Assembly (NCBI RefSeq): GCF_020536995.1
Contig: NC_068366.1
Location: forward strand, 31,830,982 to 31,894,981
Source of the DNA: Dreissena polymorpha
Lineage: Eukaryota; Mollusca; Bivalvia; Myida; Dreissenidae
DNA length: 64,000 nt
Direction: 5' to 3'
Position 1 is the stretch's first letter. Each line of letters opens with the position of its first letter. The notes under the pieces were generated by a model. That model was not told where the DNA came from, ran no database searches, and worked only from the letters and a program-made list of their open reading frames with translations. Of this stretch, positions 25,401 through 36,230 are shown piece after piece. A program made the position numbers and the translations under genes.

Positions 25401-28051
25401 ATGTGTAGCCCAAACTTCAGCTCAGGGATGGCAAATGAAATCACTTTATATAGTCGAGTAAATACTGATGAAGATACAGACCAAGTGCATTCGATGGAAA
25501 TTGGGCAGTTTCCAAACATTGATGAATATTTAATAAAATTGTGTGACGCTGACCAGTCTATTTTTGTGTCGGAAGTATTAGCCGAAATAGGGATTACAGA
25601 AGAACTGGTGGAAGCAAGAAGGAACACATGGTTGGAAATAGAAAGCTTGAATACTCTCCACTGGCGCCTTCAAGATGAAAATGTTACATGGTACCATTTC
25701 GGCAGTCAATCTGAGGGTAAACATTTTACTTAATTATTCATGTTAAGAATTTTACAAGCTCAATTCATGCATACTAAAATTTACAAATTTCGATTTACAA
25801 AAACATATATAATAACGAGCAAACTGAATAATGTCGTAATATAAGTCTCTGATATTTAATAATGAGCCAACGGAATATTATTTAAATATGAGTCTCATTG
25901 TAAACAACAACTGATACTTTCCACTCAGTTATCGCTAACAAATATCTGCGACGACCACACAGAGCGTTACAACCAAATGCAAATAAAAGATTGAATATGA
26001 TTATATTATAATGTAAGCCGTTTAAATGACAATGAAACGTGATACCACTTTGGAAGTCAATAAATGAGTATATACAAATTAAATGAGAAACAATACAGTA
26101 ACTATATTGTTTAACAACTGATCTTGCTTTTTATAATCTAGGGACGACTACTTTTGGGTTAGATTCAGATGTAGACATCTTGATTGCTCAGAATGACAAC
26201 AGGATCATTCGGGACATTAATGAATGGAAGCAAGGCTTCGATAATCTTTTGGTTCATAAACAAGACCACACTTCTCCAGGATACTGTAAACTGTTGGCCA
26301 TGGACAGTCAAGAACCCATTTTAATGACCGAGGTTGAAGACGATGAAATGTACGAACAAGGTGAAGATGGAAAAGTGTATCTAAAATGCGAATTCCTGCA
26401 AGATCATGTATATGCCAATTCAGGTGAAGAAATACATGGGCCGGCCTGGCGTCGAATGAGTACTGAAAGAAGCATTGATGAGGACTATGTTAATGCATAT
26501 TATTGTTTCCACCTTCCAAAAGAGGCAATGGATTGGATAGACAGAACAAATGATAAACCGTGGCCAAAGGATGATGTACGGAAACGGGTCATTGAAAGCG
26601 GTTGCTTTATTGTTGCAGTTGGGCATAAACAGAGCAAAGATGTAAGGATTGAGTTTAGGATGTCTACCACATTAGGAGAACGGATTCTGATGTTTGACAT
26701 GTACATTTCACAAATACAGTGTTTGGTTCTGATGAAAATTCTCATAAAGACAATTGTAAACAAACAATATACGGACGCTATAAAGAGTTTCTACTGTAAA
26801 ACAGCCTTATTTTTTGTAACAGAGCAATACGGGAAAGACATGTTTAGACAAGACAGTATATTGGAATGTACACGCAAATGTTTAGAATGGATCTACCAAT
26901 GCCTTAAAAATGGAAACAATCCCCATTATATGATTTACAGTCTTGATATGTTTGAAGGTAGATTAGATTCAAACCTTAGAGAAAAGGTTGCAGAGTGTCT
27001 CAAGGATATTATGGATAATCCTATTTTAGCCGTGCTTAAGATACACTTTGACGATTATGGAAGAAAACTCTACAATCGGTTAAGAAACTCTGTTAATGAT
27101 ATCTCTGAAACAAAGAAAAGCATCCGTTCTTAAACTGAGAACTTTCTTTCTAGAGCTTACATTTTGTGGGGGCTTGTAGAGCCATCTTTATACGAAGACC
27201 CGTGGACTATTGATCGAGGACGTCAAATAGAGTCAAACAAGGAAAAACTATCGCCGTGTGAGCTATTACATGAACAAGGGGATTGTTTCATGCAAAAGGC
27301 AACTAGGCGATATATATTTATGCTGCATGCTAATTTAGGCATGCTTTTGGCAGCTGAATCTATTCAGAAAAATTGCAAACTGTCTGAGTCTGTGTTTCGA
27401 AGTCTTAAAGAAGGTACTAATGCCGACGCTGTTTCCGGTAGGCTGAAGTACGCAACCATTTTAATTCGTCTGGGTGATATAACCGGAGCAAGTGTACTTT
27501 TGAAAGAAGTAGAAACAGCGCACAGCAACCTTGCATTGGAATCAGTATGTACATGTTCAGGAATTGTTGAGTATTCTCCAAAAACTGGGCTAAGAGATAA
27601 GACATTAACATTATTACATACCGGTGAAATATATGGACATTTCTGCCATTGCTTAATTTTTGTCGAAACTCTGAAACCGTGTTTTCCTAACGGGTGGCTT
27701 GATGCTATATTCCGACCAATGGAACTAGATGACCAACGTTCAAATACGGATGACGTAATGGAATATGTGAGCTTGGATCCACTGCCATATTTCTATTTCG
27801 TTACACTTATGTTACAAAAGGAATTAAACAATCCATTCAAAGCACTGACATCATTTCAGATGCTCGAGAAATGTGTTTCAGAGGAACCATTATTTCACAA
27901 GGATACGGCTTTGGTTCTTCTCAGCCATTCTTTAGAAATGGACGGACAAGTAGAAAAGGCAAAGATTATATATGACGAGGCTTGTTGCTTAAGAAAACGC
28001 AATACAGGATTTAAAAGTTCTCATGTGAGATATAATGGTAAGCCAGTGTAA
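25401..28051 (+). pseudogene. Mab-21/cGAS-like gene copy B, one premature stop between its two halves
   Basis: Exon 1 is 25401-25716, starting at MCSPNFSSG, and exon 2 is 26142-28051, with a 425-bp GT-AG phase 1 intron as in copy A. The nucleotidyltransferase signature is intact: YHFGSQSE-G-TTTFGLDSDVDILI. A TAA at 27131-27133 replaces the AAA lysine codon of copy A (SIRSKTGN). The predicted product is about 435 residues, holding the whole nucleotidyltransferase and Mab-21 helical region but no TPR-like half. The sequence after the stop stays open and conserved for about 300 codons to 28051, so the change looks recent. Alternatives are a short functional protein, stop readthrough, or a polymorphic or assembly error. 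The family's function is as in copy A. Confidence 0.85.
26031..26061 (+). other. relic exon-1 end within the copy B intron
   Basis: About 80 bp before the acceptor, 31 bases match the last bases of exon 1 (25689-25711 region) at about 24 of 31 positions. Read in frame they give N-E-T-stop-Y-H-F-G-S-Q-stop, so the YHFGSQ signature is still legible next to two stops. It is not part of the mRNA as modelled. Confidence 0.6.
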
Positions 28052-30104
28052 AGCAATAGAACAGCACAAACAAAACATTTTAGTTATGAACATGCAATAA
28101 TTGAATTATATTATATCTTTAAAAATTTAATACCCTCAGTGCGAAGTAAAAATGCTACTTTTATATAAACTTAGTAATTTTCTTATTTAGGATGGTAAGA
28201 AATAGATAACTTGACTGTCAATAGCACGTATGTTACTCCTTTGAGATTCGCAGACACAAATAACGAACGGACCAAAATTGTGACAGTAACAGGTTCGTTT
28301 ATTTCGATTGGACAATACATTGATGGGGGCTAGTAAGATGTTTAATATACATTTGTCAGTTTTCTTTTTTTTTTAAATTCTATATAAACACGAAGGTAAC
28401 ATTTCTAATTGAAATGCTATAACGTCAATCATTTAAGTTAAAAAAAAAAGCCAAACGATGCACATTCATGTATATATTGATCACATGTACTTATTGGAAA
28501 TGGTGTGTAATTTAAATCTCATTCGTATAAGAACATATATTGCAGCATACTGTCTGCCAAAATACCTTTAATAAAGTAAGTACATCTTGTATCGACAATT
28601 AATTGATATCAACGAGGAATATACTTAAATTCGATGTGAAACTGTTTTACCAAGAAAAGATGCAAATATTATATAATGAAATTACATCAATAAAACAGTA
28701 CGTGCCTAATGTGAGATGTAATTATTTAATTTTAAATTGAGATGTAATGTGTTATTTCGGCTGCGATATTCGGCCACAGTGCTCATCTTTTGTATTTTAT
28801 ATTTTCACCTGAAAATCACAAAAATTACCAACTGACCAGATCCAAGAATGTAATCTTCAAGGAGTAAAGGGCATTTTTCCCTTCAAAGTTCACGGACCTC
28901 GGTACCATAATTTAAGAAAACGTTTGAAAAACTATTGTTACTGTTCTTATTGCCGTTACATTATGCATCAAAACTAACTGTCCAGCGCCTACATGTTAAA
29001 CACACGAGCGATTGAATTTGTCTAACGCGAAGGTGTGTCTTTTCTCCCTAAAGATTTCATACTTGAATCGGATCAGGTCGTCGACGAGTAGGTCACGCGA
29101 GTTGTGTATCGTGTTATTTCTTAGAATTTGACCTAGCATTTATAAAATATTTTGTAAGATATGTACATTTCGAGAAAGGAAATTCATTTCTGCGTTTAAT
29201 ATGACCGAGATCCTGGAAATCGCTGTAAAATTGTTTTTATGAAGTAATTGCTGTTCAAAGCGATGTATTCTGTTTTCTGGTCCTTTTGTGTTAAATACCT
29301 TGTTATATATATATATACACATATTTGATAGTAATTTTTTCAGAGAAGTTGATTTATCGTTACAAGTTGATTATTTTAAATTCGAAATGATGTTTTACCA
29401 ATTAATATCATAGCTACACGCTAACCACATGTGAAATTAAACGGCCATTCTTTAAGAAGAAAAAATAGTTCAGCTCAAAGCAAAACGATTTACATGACAT
29501 ATGATTATTCTCACGGTATCCGCTTATGCAAAAGTTGAGGTACTGAACAAACTAAAATTTAAACAAACTTTAAACTTGCTTTTTTGAGAAGACTAAAAAT
29601 TAACTAAATAATTCTTAATTTTTCTTATCTTATGAACTTTTAACTTTACACTTTAAACGGCGTATGTAAAACATTCCAACGAAGGCTGATTTTCCATCAT
29701 TCAAATCGGTTAGAACTGTTCACGTAATATACATGATCTTTTTGGATACAACTTGAAATGTATTACGTAAACCATTTGTAAACGTGTAAATGGCATCTAA
29801 GGCATCGTTCTTCATCTTTAATAACTTTCGATTATATGAAGAATGGTATGCGATTTATGTATGACTTCATATTATGACTAAATATCTTAATAACAAAAAC
29901 ATTCATCTCCTAATTATTTTCAGTTATCTGTGTGATTGATGCAGCGTAATAAAATGCGAAATTTTGTGCCGTCATAAAATGAGCATGCTTTTCAGAAGCC
30001 ACACCTGCATCTTTTAATTATTGAACCATGGTTATGAAATTACTGTTCATTATGTGATAACAATTTGTTGTATCAGTACATCCCATTTGGAAAGTTTTTT
30101 AATA
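28052..30104 (+). other. 3' flank of copy B
   Basis: No gene. Related to the 3' flank of copy A. A short TA run lies at 29306-29320. Confidence 0.55.
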
Positions 30105-30370
30105 TATGAGTCGCGTTCAGAGAAAACTGGGCCTAATGCATGTGCGTAAAGTGTCGTCCCAGATTAACTGTGCAGTATGCACAGGCTAATCAGGGACGAC
30201 ACTTTCCGCCTAAATTGAATTTTTGCTAAGAAGAGACTTCATTTAAACGAAACATGTTATAAAAGCGGAAAGTGTCGTCCCTGATTAGCCTGTACGGAAT
30301 GCACAGGCTAATCTGGGACGACACTTTACGCCCATGCAATATGCCCAGTTTTCTCAGAACGCGACTCATA
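30105..30370. mobile_element. foldback MITE, TA target site
   Basis: A 266-bp element that is almost one long inverted repeat. The ends are TATGAGTCGCGTTC and GAACGCGACTCATA, and inner arms include AAAGTGTCGTCCCAGATTA, AGGCTAATCAGGGACGACAC and TTTCCGC. TA dinucleotides flank it at 30103-30104 and 30371-30372. I recognise this as a repeat that is abundant in some bivalve genomes. It has no coding capacity. Confidence 0.85.
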
Positions 30371-30842
30371 TAGTCATGAATAACATGTATGCAGGTCCAA
30401 GCTTTACATGCTGATATACGATTACTATCATAACACTTTTTTAACATTACAACTGTTTAAAAACATTAGTACACTTTAATCATAATAATAAAAGCACAAT
30501 CACATTCTCGACGAGCAGTGGCATGTACAATGATAATTTTTCGTTGTTCCCAGATACATCCGCAATGAACTTTATATTAATGTATGGTATGGTTTCAGTC
30601 TTATACTTGAGTGTATGTTAATGACAAACGGTGATCAATGATGCATTTATTTCCCTAATAATTGATTCATTTATTATAATTTAGTTCAAGTATTAAGTTC
30701 TTCACAATGACTTATTGTTTTACAGTTATTACGTAACAGTACAACGAGGTTGTTTAACGAGGATAATAAATAATTCTGTAAGTATTCGCTAATTTCATAT
30801 GCCGTTAACAGCATGACATAATATAAAAGTTTATGTGTTATG
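30371..30842. other. gene-free stretch between MITE and hAT element
   Basis: No gene was seen. It may be the continuation of the unit B flank that resumes at 35690 after the transposon. Confidence 0.4.
30837..30842. repeat. target-site duplication, left (GTTATG)
   Basis: GTTATG immediately precedes the left end of the hAT element and is repeated at 35690-35695 immediately after the right end. Six bases is shorter than the usual hAT eight. Confidence 0.8.
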
Positions 30843-33800
30843 CAGGCTTCGCGAAATCGGAAAAAAACTGCCGGTCATCCGGACAGGCATTTCAGAAAAT
30901 GTGCCGGTCCGGAGAAAATTTAGCCGGACCGAAAAAAAACAACAACACAACTATGTACATTAAGAAAAACCCTTTATTTTAGCTCAACAAGCCTTTATTC
31001 TAATAAGACAGCAGTTTTTCAGTGTTTGTCATCTCGTCTTGAAAGTCTTCGCAATCTTCTTCGATTTCCATATCTTCTTCATCATTGTCACACAGTTTGT
31101 CAATCTCCTTTTCGAAGTTAGTGATTTGTACCACACTGGGCACAGGCACTTCAGCATCTTCCTCTGAGTCGGAGTGAGTGGAGTCTGATTCCAGGCATAT
31201 CACTGCACTTGAAGAAGTTGATGGGGCAGAAATGTCTGTGGTTTCTGGGTCATGCTTACGCTTGCGACTGCGTGTGTAAGATGTCCGTCTTCCACCAGAA
31301 GGCTCAGCCTGAAAAGTTAAATTTCCAATGCCCAATCAATATTATAACAAATAGTATAAACAATACTTTGCCAAAACATGGTGGAGGTACTGCACATAGT
31401 GGCTGGTTGCATGTTTTAATATTGTAAATGAGCTTGACTTCAAGTTAAGCTTACCAGCCATGAATCTATAGCAGATTCTGGATTGAAGGCATCTATGCTG
31501 GGTGACAACAGCTTGACGGTCATCAGGTCCAGTAGAACAGTTTCCCCCATCTTTTGCCTCCTGCAAGTTTTGAGGAGTTTCAGCTGTGAGAATGCGGTCT
31601 CGCAACGCACACTAGTGGATGGGAGCGTCAACAGCAGGTCAATCACTAGGGTGATATTTGGCAGATCATCTGCCACTGCTCCTGTCAGTACCTGGTCCCA
31701 TCCCAGGTCTGATAAGTCGTTGCCATGCCTGAAAACATTATCATTACATAGGTATTCAACCGAATGTACCCGGAAGTATATTATTTCTGTGTTGTTTTTC
31801 TTCAAATAATTTAAAGAGTTCAATTGAAACGGTTTCCTAACTAAAACAAACAACACAAAACTTACTTTTTTGGCACCAGTTTCTTCAAAAGTTTCCACTC
31901 GTTTATTGCTGCCACTGGTGTGAACTCTGCCACCGCACGCTTCAGCGTTTTCTCAAAATGGGAACACACCAGTTGAACGTCCTCATCACCATATTCTGAA
32001 ATAAAGGTAACACATGCTAAAACTTTAACCATTTTATGTGATGAAATATACGCAACCATAAACTTTTTATCTATAAGAGACAAATTGTAACTAATGATGT
32101 AATTATTAGTATTATAATTATTATATGTTGTTTCTGTTTATTGAAATAAGCAACACAACCATTGCAGCTTGCTCTTTGGTGATTTATGAAAAAAATTATG
32201 TACTCTTAAATTTTTATACATCATTCAATGTTCCATTATTATGAGTGAAGTCAAGTCAAGTGAGGCAAAATGCAACACCATACGTTTTAGTATATAATAT
32301 TACGTTTTATATAAATTATTAATATATTGGCCAAGTATGAATGTTTACATTCTAAATTTACTTAGCAAACAACTTTACTTGTTGCAGATAGGTTAATGAA
32401 ATCTCCTGTTATATTAATGAACAACAAATATTTATCAGAGTTCGATCACTAGAAATACAGCACGTTTGAGAACTGATTTTTAACAGAAAGCTTTATACTA
32501 TAGCCAGACAAGAGTTTTGCACTTAACTCTTAACTGCTTTCACACAGGCTGAAACGTTGGCTTATAATTATACTAGCTGTAACAACAACAAACAAACCAA
32601 AATAAAACAAACAATGAAACCCTGTAAAGACTATGCTAGCATGCAAACATTGCATTGAAAACATCAACTGAAGAAACTAAACTTCTATATCAATTGAACT
32701 TGGGCAATAACTGGGGATCAACTGAATATTAAACCTGTCAATTTGCCTAATGGCCAACTTCTCAAGTGCAGAATCTTAGTAGCATTCTGAATGTTTTTCG
32801 ACTCTGTTACGAATCTTGTCTTTATGGCCTCGACCAGACTATCAATGATGCCATCTGCATAGCTCATGCTTGACGCATTACCTCTAAGCGCTATCCCTTC
32901 ATGTGTTCGTTTTTGTAGAAGCTCGATGGCAGCTTCAGGTAGCCTTTCAAGCCAGCAGTCAATTTATTATTTTAATATGCAACCTACTTCTAGTAGTCAT
33001 AATGATACAGATCATACTATTACTAACACTGCGATTGGTTAATATTATTGATAAGTTTATGTTTCTTTTTATTTCATGGCAAATTTTAATATTGAACGGT
33101 GACTACAGTACCTTCCTTTCTTTTCTTGTAGAATTTCCATTGTGCTTTCAATCCAGCACAGGCTATCACAGAGCGTCACATCAGATCTTTGGAGCTTGAG
33201 GGAAAGCCTCATCGCTGGGTCCAGTGCATCCTGAAGATTATATATATACATAATTATACACATTTGAAATGAATGTATGCACTTAAATTCTTTTTGCTTT
33301 CATGTTATATGTTAATCTTTATACCATACTAGTATATTAATTTAAATAGGTTTGTTACAACATGAGTGTTTGTATGTTAAATAAACAATTTATTGGTGAT
33401 GAACAACCTTGCAGGTATAAAATAATGATGAAATATGTATTACATTCATGATTCTTTAATCATGTTATTGAATCTTTAAAATTACAAAAATGAAATATGA
33501 TCACATTGAATTTCATACCAGTAGAAAGATACAGAACGCTAACAGATTTATATCTGTCATCAGCTTGTATAGACCTTCTGCTTTAGGATTTCCATGACTG
33601 GCAGTCGCAAGGTGGATTTCTAATGCCTGAAAAGTCTTGAGAAGCGCTGTAACTGATCTGAAGAGGTGAGGTAGCCACCTGGTTCCTGTAACTTTAGGTG
33701 GAAGCACTCCCTTGCCGATAGTGGAGATAGCTGTGAGAAGGCCAGTTTTTTGTTTGTGACTTTTCTTGTAGAAATAATGTACGCCAATGAGAAATGTCAT

Positions 33801-35689
33801 AAGCTTTTCATACTGCTTGTTTTTCTTAATGGCATCTCTGAAGGCTAATTCCAGTCTATGCGATAAGCAATGAACATTGACTAGTTCAGAATTTATTCTT
33901 TGTTTCATCAAAGTTGATAATCCTGTACGAGAACCCGTCATGTTGGAAGCACCATCAGTACCCATGCCCACAAGTTTGTCTGAAATGTATACAGTTGGTT
34001 GATTATTGAATATTAGTTTCTTTCTGATAAAACCATTGCCATGGCAGGAGCAGAAATCATGACATTTACTTAAGCAAACATTGATTCAGTGATTCAAAGC
34101 TTATATTTACAGTTTCTTTCAATTATTTATTTGTTCAGATGCTGATGGTTTTAATTATTCACAAATTTATTTTTAAATAAATATTAAAAGAAACACAAAT
34201 TTAGTTTTATCTTTTAGTGCTGGTGTTAATTTTAAATTACCTTTGTCAATATTTGTTTGTTTGAGCACATCAATTACGTGGTCATACAGGTCTGCAGATG
34301 TTGTTGATTTCGGGGAACTTGTATTCAGAAACCTCTCGGTTACATTGCCAGTTTTGGAATACCGTAAATACAATGTTTCTTGCTCAGATCCCGAGATGTC
34401 TGTAGTTCCGTCCATCAGAAAAGACAGAAAAGGAACAGCTTTACATTGTTTTTCTGTGTGAGAGAGTTCAACCTTAGCAATGTGATGGATAAAATTCACT
34501 GCTGCATGATCGTTTATATATGTTGATCCAATTTCAATTTGTTTAGCAATATCTAATTCACATAACCACTTATAATCGGAAATTGGTCTGTTGTTCTTTG
34601 CTATGGCATGAACGTTTCTAAACAGGTAACACAGTTTGTTACGCTCTGCCGCCTGCAACATTTTCAAGGCATTTCCAGCTTCGGTAGTTTTCAATTCTGA
34701 AGGCGTCAATGGCGTTGTTTTTGACATGCGTAGAGCTTTCTCATGGGGTGTTGACTTTTCATGATCAACGATTGCCGAATGCCGAAAATTACAGCTGCCT
34801 TCTACGAAAGTATTCCCTTTCACAGACACTGACCTGAATTGTGAATTTGCCCTACAGCAAGTGCAAAACATTGTTTTCGTTTCTTCGTCGTATTCAAGCC
34901 AGTCTCTTTCATTTTTCCATTTTGATTGGAAAGATCTTTCCACCCTTCGAGACTCGTACTCTTTCGCTTTTTCTTTTTTCTTATCGTCGGTTAGCTTACC
35001 TTTCTTACCTGGCTTTGCGCCATCATAAAAGCGTAAAAACGACATTTTGGATGTTTACATCCAGCGAAATATGTAACAGTTACAGGGCATCTAATTGGTC
35101 AAACTATATTTAACTGACCAATGATATCCATTTACGCATTTTAACAACGTAGACTAAAGATTGTAGAAGTATCGAAAATAAAATTGCGGTTTACTGACAC
35201 TAACTTGTACAATGTAAAATGATAACATTTTTGGAGACCTATGACGAGTGCATGTTATAAAGATAATACTAGAACATTGTTTATATTTAATAAACAACCT
35301 TTTTAAAGAAATGCTTCATACAGAAATTCATACTTCAATGTCCTTATCTACTCGAAAAATATATCAAAGCTATCAAGATTTTTTGTTAGAACGCAGTTGC
35401 CGATTTTGCGACTTAGTTTGAAGTAGGTGTTGTGTAACCAGTTGGATTTGCTAATTGTACGTAACAAACTTATTGCAAACATCAAAACAATGAGCGATTT
35501 CATTTTCATGATGTAGACTGTAGTAAAAGGTTTGCCCTTCGAATTTTCAACTTTGAAAAAATATGATATGTTTGCATTCATTTCACATTTATTTTGCCGG
35601 TCACAAGGACCGACATTCTGGTTAAACCTGCCGGACCAAATGAAAAATTGCCGGTCAGGACCGACGGACCGGCAATTTCGCGAAGCCTG
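30843..35689 (-). mobile_element. hAT-type DNA transposon, apparently complete
   Basis: The 4847-bp element has perfect 15-bp terminal inverted repeats (CAGGCTTCGCGAAAT at 30843; its complement ends at 35689) and a GTTATG target duplication. Within about 100 bp of each end the motif GCCGGTC or GCCGGACC recurs in both orientations, as expected of transposase binding sites. The single gene is on the minus strand and all its exons join in phase. Terminal repeats, target duplication and an open transposase together suggest a young, possibly autonomous copy. The flanking sequence joins into the type of flank seen in unit D, so it inserted into a duplicated unit. Confidence 0.92.
31000..35045 (-). 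CDS. hAT transposase, ZNF862-like, seven exons
   Basis: Minus-strand exons: 35045-34241, 33979-33519, 33230-33112, 32943-32735, 31995-31866, 31728-31455 and 31308-31000. Every intron has GT and AG ends and the lengths sum to 2307 bases, about 768 residues plus stop, without a break. Residues 55-105 hold a TTF/BED-like zinc-binding segment (FCTCC, then H95 and H101). The hAT catalytic core shows D212 (FLMDGTTD), D277 (GMGTDGASNM) and E618 (RCETAFSQLKLLK), the last in the C-terminal dimerisation domain (LLLTLPSTSVRCETAFS). The tail is acidic (NDEEDMEIEEDCEDFQDE). The enzyme would cut and paste the element. Exon 4 is the least certain, since it lacks a strong motif, but its frame and both splice sites fit. 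Confidence 0.87.
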
Positions 35690-35695
35690 GTTATG
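35675..35695. repeat. right terminal inverted repeat and target duplication of the hAT element
   Basis: ATTTCGCGAAGCCTG at 35675-35689 is the exact complement of the left end, followed by GTTATG at 35690-35695. Confidence 0.9.
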
Positions 35696-36230
35696 GTAGA
35701 TAAATTATTACATCATGATGTTTGATGATCACCAAACTCATTGCAAATGTACATTGCTGCATATCGTTCGTGACAGAGAGATATACTTTTATATTTGTTA
35801 ATAATATGCGTCTATCTATAGGACGTTAGTGTAATAAATAGTACATCTGGATTGAAATTGTAAACTTATAGAAACATTCCGATATATTAACGTATTTAGT
35901 AAAATATCAATTATAACACCCACACCTATAACAGTTCACAAATTGTAAATTTAATATCCTTAGGGTAATGAAATGTATATTTTTTATTGATAATTTGTTG
36001 TTGGCATCCACACGTCGTGCTACAATTAGATTTGCAATACAGTGGTTATTCTGACAATCACATATTTCATTTACATTGTGTTACCCACTGCACTTCGAAG
36101 TAATTTTTCGTTAAAGATCAGTAACAGTCAACTCAGATTGATAACCAATTGCTAGCTATGCCTGTTTCATGCGCTTAGCGACGTCATCCAACTTTCATCA
36201 ATTTTCTTTCAGTTTCAATATAAATGTGTC
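35690..36230 (+). repeat. short duplicated-flank relic related to unit D
   Basis: Matches 59150-59660 piecewise. Examples are GATGATCACCAAACTCATTG against GATGATTACCAAACGCATCG, AATACAGTGGTTATTCTGAC at 36036 against AATACAGTGGTAATCCTGAC at 59428, and GCGCTTAGCGACGTC at 36171 against 59562 and 22923. No gene copy follows it, so it is an orphan piece of a duplication unit. Confidence 0.75.

Larger units (their letters stand above)
21310..30104 (+). repeat. segmental duplication unit B (carries gene copy B)
   Basis: The left boundary is near 21310-21325, where GCACAACAACAACCTCGATG begins and matches 57691 onward. Similarity to unit D then continues through the minisatellite, the flank and both exons until D leaves the window. 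Two insertions in D (59819-60155 and 60796-61227) are absent here. About 230 bp present in D after the minisatellite (59151-59385) are missing in B. Confidence 0.85.

Noticed and set aside
31483-31809. 108-codon plus-strand frame
   Set aside because: Antisense to the hAT dimerisation-domain exon; a shadow frame.
32903-33199. 98-codon plus-strand frame rich in hydrophobic residues
   Set aside because: Overlaps hAT exons 3-4 in antisense; hydrophobicity comes from AT-rich intron sequence.
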